Shown here: positions 1 through 5,162 of the stretch, one piece after another | Layout: each line of letters opens with the position of its first letter | Numbering within the stretch: position 1 is the stretch's first letter | Origin: Phascolarctobacterium sp. | GTDB lineage: Bacteria; Bacillota; Negativicutes; Acidaminococcales; Acidaminococcaceae | Direction: 5' to 3' | Assembly (NCBI GenBank): GCA_024405645.1 | Contig: JAKSOJ010000103.1 | Coordinates: 1-5,162, forward strand | DNA: 5,162 nt | Translations under genes and position numbers: made by a program | The notes under the pieces: generated by a model | What the model was told of the DNA's origin: nothing | Seen by the model: the letters and a program-made list of their open reading frames with translations, nothing else | Database searches by the model: none

Positions 1-56
1 CCAAAGCATAAAATGGATAAGATTCCACAAATTACCTTGCCAATTAAACCAAACAT
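1..56 (-). CDS. Start of an exported or membrane protein (3' part outside window)
   Basis: Only the first 18 codons are visible, reading MFGLIGKVICGILSILCF and then running off the window edge. The ATG at 56-54 is preceded by a near-perfect ribosome site, GGAGGAGG at 69-62, five bases away, so this is very likely a real start although the fragment is short. The translation has one lysine followed by a hydrophobic run, as in a signal peptide or a first membrane segment; the two cysteines (residues 9 and 17) are not in a readable lipobox. It lies 47 bases downstream of the DUF6935-like gene, on the same strand with no terminator between, so it is probably the next gene of that operon. The family cannot be named from this fragment. 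Confidence 0.72.
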   Translation of the reverse strand, partial: MFGLIGKVICGILSILCF

Positions 57-61
57 ATTAG

Positions 62-69
62 CCTCCTCC
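62..69 (-). promoter_or_regulatory. Strong Shine-Dalgarno site for the gene starting at 56
   Basis: On the minus strand this reads GGAGGAGG, two overlapping GGAGG cores with spacers of 5 and 8 bases to the ATG. It is the strongest ribosome site in the window and is the main support for the truncated gene at 1-56. The preceding bases (71-74, CTCC) can pair with the GGAG at 66-63 across a four-base loop, so the site may be partly hidden in a small hairpin. Confidence 0.7.
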
Positions 70-103
70 AGGAGCTGTTCCTTGTTTATTTACAAATTAA
101 TTA

Positions 104-664
104 TCAATCCCAAGCACTTGCGCCTTTAGGAGGACGAATGTCTGCAAGAACACCTTCATATGTCCAAAGGAACCATTCACCAGTGGATGCTTTTTCACGA
201 AGAACAATCCAACGGGGATTATCTGCACCACTGGAAGTTAAGAGCAGACGTGCATAATGAGCTTCTTGGAAGGAGTACGGGTTGGATTCAACCTTAATAG
301 CGTAAGGAGCTTGCATAGCATAGCCATTTTCAGGAGAAGTACCCATAATGTAGGAACGAGCAACATATTCTTTACCACGCAGACGATCGCGCAGGAATTG
401 TTTTCCGAAAGGATTTAAGGGTTCAGGTCCTTTTAATTTGTTGAGCATAGCTTCGCCTTCTGCAACGTTTTCAGTATAACGAATAAATGCAGCAACAGAA
501 TATGCAGCAACATCATAGGGGTTTTTAAAGCTTGCAGGAATTTCACTTGCACTTTGAGGCAGTTTGCCAATTTCAATGACCTTGGATTCAGCAGAACCAA
601 TGCCACCAGGCATCATCAGGCACATTAAGCTAGCAGATACGAGCATTCTTTTCCAGTTAATCAT
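104..664 (-). CDS. Secreted DUF6935-like protein of unknown function
   Basis: This 186-residue protein begins with a signal peptide: a basic start (MINWKR), a hydrophobic core to about residue 20, and a likely cleavage after Ala25 (GSA before ES). The mature part has a pattern I recognise from memory as the DUF6935 type. It contains SFKNPYDVAAYSVAAFIRYTE (about 45-65, alanine-rich helix), LNPFGKQFLRDRLRGKEYVARSY (about 83-105), a YAIKVESNPYSF strand region (121-132), LLLTSSGADNPR (140-151) and a closing GEWFLWTYEGVLADIRPP segment (162-179). The length suits a single complete domain, so the gene looks intact. The function of the family is unknown to me. The mature protein has no cysteine, unlike most of its neighbours. 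The start is supported by AAGGAG eight bases upstream of the ATG; the gene follows the 280-residue protein gene by 15 bases and is probably cotranscribed with it. The family name was not checked by a search. Confidence 0.85.
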   Translation of the reverse strand: MINWKRMLVSASLMCLMMPGGIGSAESKVIEIGKLPQSASEIPASFKNPYDVAAYSVAAFIRYTENVAEGEAMLNKLKGPEPLNPFGKQFLRDRLRGKEYVARSYIMGTSPENGYAMQAPYAIKVESNPYSFQEAHYARLLLTSSGADNPRWIVLREKASTGEWFLWTYEGVLADIRPPKGASAWD

Positions 665-679
665 GTTAAAATCTCCTTT

Positions 680-1522
680 TTATTTAATCTCAAATTCTGT
701 AGTATATCCACCTAAAGTCAGGCTATATTTACCAGCATCTAAACGTTTATCAAGTTTCCAGCTATATTCATCATTATAGTGCTTGGGAACTTTATCAGTA
801 TCACTAGTGATACGTTCTGCGATAATTACACTAGGATTCGCAAGGTCTATAATCTTAGATGCCATAGAAAGTTCTTTTTCCTCTTCCGTGTCGTTACCAA
901 CGGCAATAGAAAGAATCTTGTTTCTGTAGCACACAACCTTGATTGCTAGCTTGCCTTTATCTAAAGCATATTTAATAGGCATATTTCCTTGAGCATCTGG
1001 CTCTAAAACCAAACCTGGCAAGCGCTCACCCTTTTGGCAGGATTCAGAAACGCAAGCAGAAATTTTTCTCAAAGCATCACGTGCTTCTACTGGTATTTTT
1101 TGATTAGAGCTAAATTTAACTCTTTTCTTTTCAAAGTCAAAATAATAACTACTGGTTGCAGCATCATAAGCGAACATTTCAGACATAGGTGCATTTTCAC
1201 ACTTTGCTAATTTGTGTTCATTAAAAATGGTTTTGATGTCATCCAAAACAGTTTTAGGAACAATATATTCTTTAACTCTTACAGCCTCATTATGCCATTT
1301 AGCATCCTCATAGCAAACCAGAGCATTCTTGTCGTCCAGAACTCTGACAGTCATACCATGAAAACTACCTTGCATGTCTCCCCCTCTAGTGAAGGAAACT
1401 TCTTTTAGAGGTTCATCAATGGTAGAACCAAAAAAACCAAAAGCCAAGCCTGTGCTCATACCGAAAATTGAGCCAAGACCAACTGCGCAGAGCAAGCCGC
1501 CAATAACAATTTTCTTATTCAT
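680..1522 (-). CDS. Membrane-anchored or secreted two-domain protein, unknown function
   Basis: With the start at 1522 this is a 280-residue protein opening MNKKIVIGG and followed by a hydrophobic segment (about 5-31) that may be a signal peptide or an uncleaved anchor; no lipobox is visible. An upstream in-frame ATG at 1549 would add nine charged residues before the signal and has no good ribosome site, while GGGAGG sits six bases before the ATG at 1522. Residues about 40-160 have a strand-rich start (VSFTRGGDMQGSFHGMTVRV), a VPKTVLDDIKTIFNEHKL helix and a YYFDFEKKRVKFSS hairpin. I have seen this general pattern in small exported proteins of Bacillota but cannot name the family. Residues about 185-280 look like a beta-sandwich ending in LDAGKYSLTLGGYTTEFEI, Ig-like in character. 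Five cysteines (70, 108, 157, 162, 198) follow the anchor. The gene starts 19 bases after the lipoprotein stop codon. Confidence 0.82.
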   Translation of the reverse strand: MNKKIVIGGLLCAVGLGSIFGMSTGLAFGFFGSTIDEPLKEVSFTRGGDMQGSFHGMTVRVLDDKNALVCYEDAKWHNEAVRVKEYIVPKTVLDDIKTIFNEHKLAKCENAPMSEMFAYDAATSSYYFDFEKKRVKFSSNQKIPVEARDALRKISACVSESCQKGERLPGLVLEPDAQGNMPIKYALDKGKLAIKVVCYRNKILSIAVGNDTEEEKELSMASKIIDLANPSVIIAERITSDTDKVPKHYNDEYSWKLDKRLDAGKYSLTLGGYTTEFEIK

Positions 1523-1528
1523 TTCAGT

Positions 1529-1534
1529 CCTCCC
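1529..1534 (-). promoter_or_regulatory. Shine-Dalgarno site fixing the start at 1522
   Basis: The minus strand reads GGGAGG six bases before the ATG at 1522-1520. The alternative in-frame ATG at 1549 overlaps the end of the upstream lipoprotein gene, and this ribosome site would then lie inside the coding region. The site therefore decides in favour of the shorter 280-residue product. Confidence 0.75.
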
Positions 1535-1541
1535 ACGCTTT

Positions 1542-2672
1542 TCAATCAAAGAATTTTAATTTCCAATAGTCTAGGTCAAAAATGCCTAAAATTTTATAAT
1601 TATAAACACCTTTAACTAGTGGAACACGTATACTTTGGTACCCATGTGAAAAATCGTCTTTAATAAATAACTCTGTACTATATTGATGGTAACCACTGAT
1701 ATTGCCTTTTTTCGCTCTGTGCATTTCTTCAGCAACATTTTCAATTAAATCGCCTTTGCCATTTTTGAAGGCATGCACCAAAGTTAATGCTTTCTTGCTA
1801 AAGATAATTGGTTGAGAACCATCAGGAATGATCAACGTTAATCTATCCTTATTGTACTTGTAGCTGACTCCATCTTTTCCCTTAGGCATTTGCGCCTGTG
1901 TGATATAACCACCATAAAGGTCATCAGAAATTTTTACAATGTGATAATATCTATTCTTAATTTCTTTTTTCAGATAGACTTTTTCATAAATACCTTGAGG
2001 CTCGTTAATCAGATCGATTTTTCTATTGCACCAAACAGAGCCTAGATTTTTATACTTCTTTTGCTTATCTAACTGTTGCTCAGGAAAACCATCTCTGTAC
2101 AGATGGATATAAAAATCAAATTTCTCCTTGGTATCAGGATCTAACAACGCTTTAGCAAATTCTTCAGGAGTAATTCCTGCAGGCATAAGTTTTTCTTGAT
2201 AAGAATATATTTCTTTGGGCTGTTTTTCATCCGGATTTCTACGTCTTGTTGCATCATTTTCATTTTTAGCAACAAACTGATACCCATGGAAGCTTACTTC
2301 TGATTCTTCTTTTGTATAGCCAAAATCTTTCAAAACGATATTTTCTACAATTTTACAGGTATCGTCATAGCCTTCACTGACATACATTTTCTTATTGGTG
2401 TATTCATAGACATATTTGTGAGTCTTGCCATTACGTTTATATTCGCCTTTAACAGCACCCAAAAGATCTATGCCAGTTTGGTACGCTTCACATTCCTTGT
2501 CAGGTTTTGCATCCGGCATATTCTTTTCGAACCAGCCAAGAGCATCCTTTTGGTGAGCCTGTGCAATCTCTTTTGCCTTCTCTTTACTGTAGTTAGGAGG
2601 TAAGCAACCAGAAATCAAAAAGGTGGTTACTAATAAAACAAGCATGAGTGAAAAACTTACTAATTTTTTCAT
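1542..2672 (-). CDS. Lipoprotein of unknown function
   Basis: This 376-residue protein has a classic lipoprotein signal: MKK, a hydrophobic core, then LISGC with the lipid-accepting Cys23. It should be processed by signal peptidase II and tethered to a membrane on the outer side of the cytoplasmic membrane; residue 24 is Leu and there is no Asp retention signal. Residues 29-110 (YSKEKAKEIAQAHQKDALGWFEKNMPDAK, then GEYKRNGKTHKYVYEYTNKKMYVSE) form a helix followed by strands, a layout I associate with small clostridial lipoproteins of PepSY-like character; this is a resemblance, not a domain call. The rest is rich in Lys, Tyr and Asp, with an acidic-basic helix at about 168-183 and a beta-rich end (345-376). 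Mature cysteines are at 61, 106 and 215 besides Cys23. The ribosome site is modest (AGGTG, four bases before the ATG). It is the first gene of the downstream unit, after a terminator and a candidate promoter. Confidence 0.85.
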   Translation of the reverse strand: MKKLVSFSLMLVLLVTTFLISGCLPPNYSKEKAKEIAQAHQKDALGWFEKNMPDAKPDKECEAYQTGIDLLGAVKGEYKRNGKTHKYVYEYTNKKMYVSEGYDDTCKIVENIVLKDFGYTKEESEVSFHGYQFVAKNENDATRRRNPDEKQPKEIYSYQEKLMPAGITPEEFAKALLDPDTKEKFDFYIHLYRDGFPEQQLDKQKKYKNLGSVWCNRKIDLINEPQGIYEKVYLKKEIKNRYYHIVKISDDLYGGYITQAQMPKGKDGVSYKYNKDRLTLIIPDGSQPIIFSKKALTLVHAFKNGKGDLIENVAEEMHRAKKGNISGYHQYSTELFIKDDFSHGYQSIRVPLVKGVYNYKILGIFDLDYWKLKFFD

Positions 2673-2722
2673 AAAACACCTACTTTCTATAGTAGTAAAA
2701 AGGTTCCACTACCCTCCATACT

Positions 2723-2751
2723 ATTGTAATATAAAATTTTCAATTTGTGTA
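2723..2751 (-). promoter_or_regulatory. Candidate sigma-70-type promoter for the lipoprotein operon
   Basis: On the minus strand TACACA (2751-2746, four of six matches to TTGACA) and TACAAT (2728-2723, five of six matches to TATAAT) are separated by exactly 17 bases. The upstream DNA (about 2770-2790) is A/T-rich in the position of an UP element. Transcription would start near 2716 and give a leader of about 45 bases. The placement between a terminator and the first gene of a unit supports it, but AT-rich DNA yields such matches by chance. Confidence 0.45.
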
Positions 2752-2788
2752 CTCACGGAACAATTGGTTTTGCAAAAATTTTTTCAAA

Positions 2789-2820
2789 AGTAAAAATCCA
2801 GGACATGAACATCCTGGATT
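2789..2820 (-). terminator. Rho-independent terminator of the SH3b gene unit
   Basis: AATCCAGGA (2820-2812 on the minus strand) is followed by an eight-base loop and the exact complement TCCTGGATT (2803-2795), giving a perfect 9-bp stem, then a short T-tract continuing as TTTAC and TTTTG. The stem begins 24 bases after the stop codon at 2847-2845, the expected place to end the transcript of the 249-residue gene. Read on the plus strand the same stem lacks a good T-tract, and no plus-strand gene needs it. Confidence 0.85.
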
Positions 2821-2844
2821 CTTACGTTTTATATATTATTAATA

Positions 2845-3594
2845 TTATCTTTGAGTGAATTGTGCAGCTACATAGCCTACTTGACCATTGGCACGTTTTA
2901 CGTATGCCCAACCATTAGGCAGCTTAGAATTGTAATCTATACCTAAATAACCATATACATAGATACGTTCATTATTATCAAAATATCCCAGCACATTGCA
3001 GTTGGTATTAGGTTCTTCACGCATACGCACTTCAGTACCACGAATATACTTGTAACCGCCCAAAATATCAAATTCTGTAGATGGGAAATTGGTTACTTTA
3101 CATACTGCTGCAAGATACATTTTGCCATCTATTTCATTATAAATGTAATGTTCTTCGTAGTGATTTGGTTTACCACCTACTCCGTCAGCCACGTTACGAA
3201 TTTGATGCACACTATGCATTGCAACTTCGTCCATATAACCACTTTCCACGCCATGCATAGCATTATTAACATAACCAACATTAGCCACTGCATTACGACT
3301 ACCAGGGAAACCTGTCCAGGTCTCGCCTAGCTTATAAACATCTTTATAGGCTTCTTCCATGCATGAAATTTTATATAAACCTTGCTGTAAATTCTCAACA
3401 ATGTACATGGAACTACCGCCTCTCTTATCGCGAAAAGCGCATTCTTCAGGAGAAATAGCAACATATTCGATTAAAGGACTAACCTGAAATACTTGATAGT
3501 CGTCACTAGTTGCATAAGCAGGGGTGCTATAGCTCATACCCAAGCAGAATAAACCACTCATTACACCTAATGCTATTTTTTTCCAGTTAAACAT
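2845..3594 (-). CDS. Secreted protein with C-terminal SH3b-type domain
   Basis: This 249-residue protein has a signal peptide (MFNWKK, hydrophobic core, probable cleavage after Ala28 in AYA before TS). Residues about 30-180 match no family I know; they include an EECAFRDKRGGSSMYIVENL segment and a Gly/Asn/His-rich stretch (about 97-147). Residues 186-249 look like a bacterial SH3 (SH3b, SH3_3-like) domain: GTEVRMREEPNTNCNVLGYF, a strand pair around RIYVYGY, GWAYVKR, then GQVGYVAAQF at the very end. Such domains commonly bind cell-wall peptides, so wall association is likely, though no catalytic domain is present. Mature cysteines are at 52, 78, 165 and 199. AGAGGG lies six bases before the ATG. 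The gene follows the 401-residue relative by 34 bases and is closed by a strong terminator, so the two are probably one transcript. Confidence 0.87.
   Translation of the reverse strand: MFNWKKIALGVMSGLFCLGMSYSTPAYATSDDYQVFQVSPLIEYVAISPEECAFRDKRGGSSMYIVENLQQGLYKISCMEEAYKDVYKLGETWTGFPGSRNAVANVGYVNNAMHGVESGYMDEVAMHSVHQIRNVADGVGGKPNHYEEHYIYNEIDGKMYLAAVCKVTNFPSTEFDILGGYKYIRGTEVRMREEPNTNCNVLGYFDNNERIYVYGYLGIDYNSKLPNGWAYVKRANGQVGYVAAQFTQR
2848..3039 (-). other. SH3b-type domain of the 249-residue protein
   Basis: This segment encodes residues 186-249. The RT-loop-like opening EVRMREEPNTNC and the final GYV strand are the usual SH3b landmarks. Its first 20 residues are identical at 13 positions to the tail of the neighbouring 401-residue protein, and both tails are 64 residues long. 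Confidence 0.75.
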
Positions 3595-3628
3595 TTTGTA
3601 CCCTCTAAAATCTATCTAAATAGGACGA

Positions 3629-4834
3629 TTAATCTCTAACGCCCGCAACAAACTGCGTTGAAATATAACCAATTTGAAAACCGATTGGACTATTAGGAAT
3701 CTCAACTGCGGCCCATTCTCTATTTTCAGTTAGACCAAGAACCTTAACTACGTCGCCACGATTAACATAACCTAAAATTTTGCAATTCGTATTAGGGAAT
3801 TGACGTAAGCGCACTTCATCCCCAGTTACGGACTTGTTGCCAATATATTGAATGACATTCATTCTACCATTGTCAGAATGACTTGCTCTAGCAGAAAGCA
3901 TTTCATCACCATCAACATTTTTGAGCACATCGTAAACTCTTGTGAATACGGCATTTTCACCTTCTCCACCATAGAAATCTACAGCACGAAGCTTAATGTT
4001 ATTTGCTTTAGCCAAGTTCGGATAGTTTCTTGCGATATATTGATGCATATAAAGAGCACCAAGATCGTCATTTACCCATTGTTGCAAACCTGACAAATTA
4101 GAACCTGCCCACTCTACATAGTTGTCGCTCATGAAAAAGGGCTTGTAAATAGCATTACCTTGTTGACTATACTCCATAGCAATATTAAAGCCTTTATCAA
4201 GAAGGACATTTTTTTCTTGCTCGCCACTGTTTTTAATTTGTAAGTTCACAAGCGTAGGATATTTTACAAATTGGAAAATATTGTAACCAGCAGCTACTCC
4301 TTGTCCATCATAAGCAAGGTTAGGTTTTTTAGTTGCTTCATAAGCATACGCAAGCAATGCGTAGTTGGCTTCAGCATTACTTCTAGGACTAAAATGGTAT
4401 ACGCCATCGTACAAAGAACCTGCTCCAGAAACAATTACCTTCTCGTCATCAATGAAATTGAAATTAGCATGCTTTTTATTTGCTTCAACATTGAACCAAT
4501 CTGCCTCTTCACATTTACGCAAATTGGAAGCATTAATGGTAAAGCCATATGCAGGCTCTGCTTCAGGATTGTATTTAACAGCATATTCTTCAACTTCTAT
4601 ACCATCTTTATCCAAAGCATCCATGCAGATATAGGTAGAATCACCCATACCATTCATGGCCATAAGGTCACCAGTTCCGGGATTTTTCAAAACTGTTACT
4701 GTGCTTTTTAATCTACCATCAGCATACATTTGCTGGTACACACCCACCTGAGGAGCTGCAAAAGCAGGCATTACATAAAGGCAAGTACTAACTAGAGCTG
4801 TGGCAATTATTCCGGTTAAACTTTTTTTATTCAT
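3629..4834 (-). CDS. Secreted protein with C-terminal SH3b-type domain (longer relative)
   Basis: This 401-residue protein has a clear signal peptide, cleaved probably after Ala26 (AFA before AP). Residues about 28-337 form a large exported region I do not recognise. It includes strand-rich N-terminal parts (GVYQQMYADGRLKSTVTVL, 31-49), a LYDGVYHFSPRSNAEANYALLAYAYEATKK helix region (141-170) and an aromatic, helical part (EYSQQGNAIYKPFFMSDNYVEWAG, 221-244; LGALYMHQYIARNYPNLAKANNIKLRAVDFYGG, 258-290). Nothing resembles a known hydrolase motif. Residues 338-401 look like an SH3b domain (GDEVRLRQFPNTNCKILGYV, EWAAVEI, IGYISTQFV), suggesting wall binding. Mature cysteines are at 70, 108 and 351. 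GAGG lies five bases before the ATG. The gene follows the truncated upstream gene by 28 bases and precedes the 249-residue relative by 34, all on one strand with no terminator between. Confidence 0.87.
   Translation of the reverse strand: MNKKSLTGIIATALVSTCLYVMPAFAAPQVGVYQQMYADGRLKSTVTVLKNPGTGDLMAMNGMGDSTYICMDALDKDGIEVEEYAVKYNPEAEPAYGFTINASNLRKCEEADWFNVEANKKHANFNFIDDEKVIVSGAGSLYDGVYHFSPRSNAEANYALLAYAYEATKKPNLAYDGQGVAAGYNIFQFVKYPTLVNLQIKNSGEQEKNVLLDKGFNIAMEYSQQGNAIYKPFFMSDNYVEWAGSNLSGLQQWVNDDLGALYMHQYIARNYPNLAKANNIKLRAVDFYGGEGENAVFTRVYDVLKNVDGDEMLSARASHSDNGRMNVIQYIGNKSVTGDEVRLRQFPNTNCKILGYVNRGDVVKVLGLTENREWAAVEIPNSPIGFQIGYISTQFVAGVRD
3632..3823 (-). other. SH3b-type domain of the 401-residue protein
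   Basis: This segment encodes residues 338-401. It matches the SH3b tail of the downstream neighbour, including the shared PNTNC and LGY motifs. The similarity may reach further upstream: V-D-G at 307-309 aligns without gaps to I-D-G at 155-157 of the neighbour, at the same offset of 152 residues as the SH3b tails. Confidence 0.75.
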
Positions 4835-4862
4835 TCTTACCTCACAAGTATCAGAAAAAGTA

Positions 4863-5162
4863 TTATCTTTCTATTTCTAAGTCGCCATTTTCCTTAGCTG
4901 TTACAGTATAAATTTGGTTCAAAGAAGCAAAATACTCGCGCTTTTCCATTCTTTTGAGACCAAATGGTGTTTTTACCATTGCTTTATAGCATTGAGCCTC
5001 TAGGTTGTAAAAACGAATTTTACCAGGAGCAGGCTTCTCAAGGACTAAGGAAAACTGACCATTTTCCCCTTCGTTAGTTGCCACATTTTTTAAGATAAGA
5101 TTTCCCTTATCATCTTTTACTGTATATTCAACATCACAGCCCATTGGAGCTTTGTAATAAAT
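4863..5162 (-). CDS. C-terminal part of a beta-rich protein (5' end outside window)
   Basis: The reading frame is open to the window edge: six more codons (IYYKAP) precede the first visible Met, at 5144, and no ribosome site stands before that Met. The gene therefore very probably starts outside the window and the 99 visible residues are its C-terminus. They alternate strands and turns: YTVKDDKGNLILKNV, then NGQFSLVLEKPAPGKIRFYNLEAQCYKAMV, then YFASLNQIYTVTAKENGDLEIE. This resembles a beta-sandwich of Ig-like or fibronectin-like character, but no family is recognised. Two cysteines (in GCDV and AQCYK) may pair. Whether it is exported cannot be seen. It ends 28 bases before the 401-residue gene and is probably cotranscribed with it. 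Confidence 0.75.
   Translation of the reverse strand: MYYKAPMGCDVEYTVKDDKGNLILKNVATNEGENGQFSLVLEKPAPGKIRFYNLEAQCYKAMVKTPFGLKRMEKREYFASLNQIYTVTAKENGDLEIER

Larger units (their letters stand above)
2673..2844. other. Intergenic region separating two transcription units
   Basis: These 172 bases are the longest non-coding stretch in the window. On the minus strand they hold, in order, an AT-rich tail after the 249-residue gene, an intrinsic terminator, an A/T-rich palindrome-like stretch (about 2772-2785), a candidate promoter and a leader of about 45 bases before the lipoprotein start. The leader contains a weak 5-bp inverted repeat, CTACT and AGTAG with a six-base loop, just before the ribosome site. 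I see no riboswitch-like fold or known operator. Confidence 0.7.

Noticed and set aside
564..779. Plus-strand open frame of 71 codons across the start of the DUF6935-like gene
   Set aside because: It is antisense to two well-supported genes and their ribosome site, and its product shows no recognisable motif.
2687..2719. Ten-codon minus-strand frame (MEGSGTFLLL) in the lipoprotein leader, a possible leader peptide
   Set aside because: It lacks a ribosome site, and its start codon would lie at or before the transcript start predicted from the candidate promoter.
2772..2785. A/T palindrome-like stretch near the terminator, considered as an operator or second terminator
   Set aside because: It is made only of A and T runs with no GC core, so pairing would be weak; it fits better as the AT-rich flank upstream of the candidate promoter.
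4271..4711. Plus-strand open frame of 146 codons
   Set aside because: It lies wholly inside the 401-residue minus-strand gene, encodes a Phe/Ile/Ser-rich product typical of antisense shadow frames, and the minus-strand gene has a signal peptide, a domain and a ribosome site.
2845..4834. SH3b proteins considered as peptidoglycan hydrolases or endolysins
   Set aside because: No NlpC/P60, amidase, CHAP or lysozyme-type catalytic motif is visible in the bodies; only the SH3b-type tail is recognisable.

Overview
The window is an AT-rich stretch in which every supportable gene lies on the minus strand. It reads from right to left as a run of small to mid-size exported proteins of unknown function. 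Seven genes are visible: five complete and one cut off at each edge. Every complete product begins with a signal peptide, a membrane anchor or a lipobox. I see no cytoplasmic enzyme, regulator, RNA gene, transposase, CRISPR array or tRNA. Strong GGAGG-type ribosome sites, low-GC codon use and the families I recognise (SH3b tails, a DUF6935-like protein, a clostridial-style lipoprotein) point to the Bacillota. Cysteines in most of the exported products would suit a lineage with a periplasm, such as the Negativicutes, but that placement is an inference.

Unit A (5162 to about 2790): the C-terminal part of a truncated beta-rich protein (4863-5162), then a 401-residue secreted protein (3629-4834) and a 249-residue secreted protein (2845-3594). 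The two secreted proteins share a homologous 64-residue SH3b-type tail. The gaps are 28 and 34 bases, and the unit ends in a clear 9-bp intrinsic terminator (about 2789-2820).

Unit B (about 2751 to beyond 1): after a 172-base intergenic region holding that terminator and a plausible sigma-70-type promoter come a 376-residue lipoprotein (1542-2672), a 280-residue membrane-anchored or secreted protein (start best placed at 1522), a 186-residue DUF6935-like secreted protein (104-664), and the first 18 codons of another exported protein (1-56) with a very strong ribosome site. Gaps are 15 to 47 bases and no terminator is seen, so these are probably cotranscribed.

No biochemical function can be assigned to any product. 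The co-located signal sequences, the shared SH3b tail and the near-identical gene starts of two otherwise unrelated proteins suggest a cell-envelope or surface-protein locus built partly by duplication. SH3b domains usually bind peptidoglycan or cell-wall peptides, so a wall-associated role is the most reasonable guess for Unit A.
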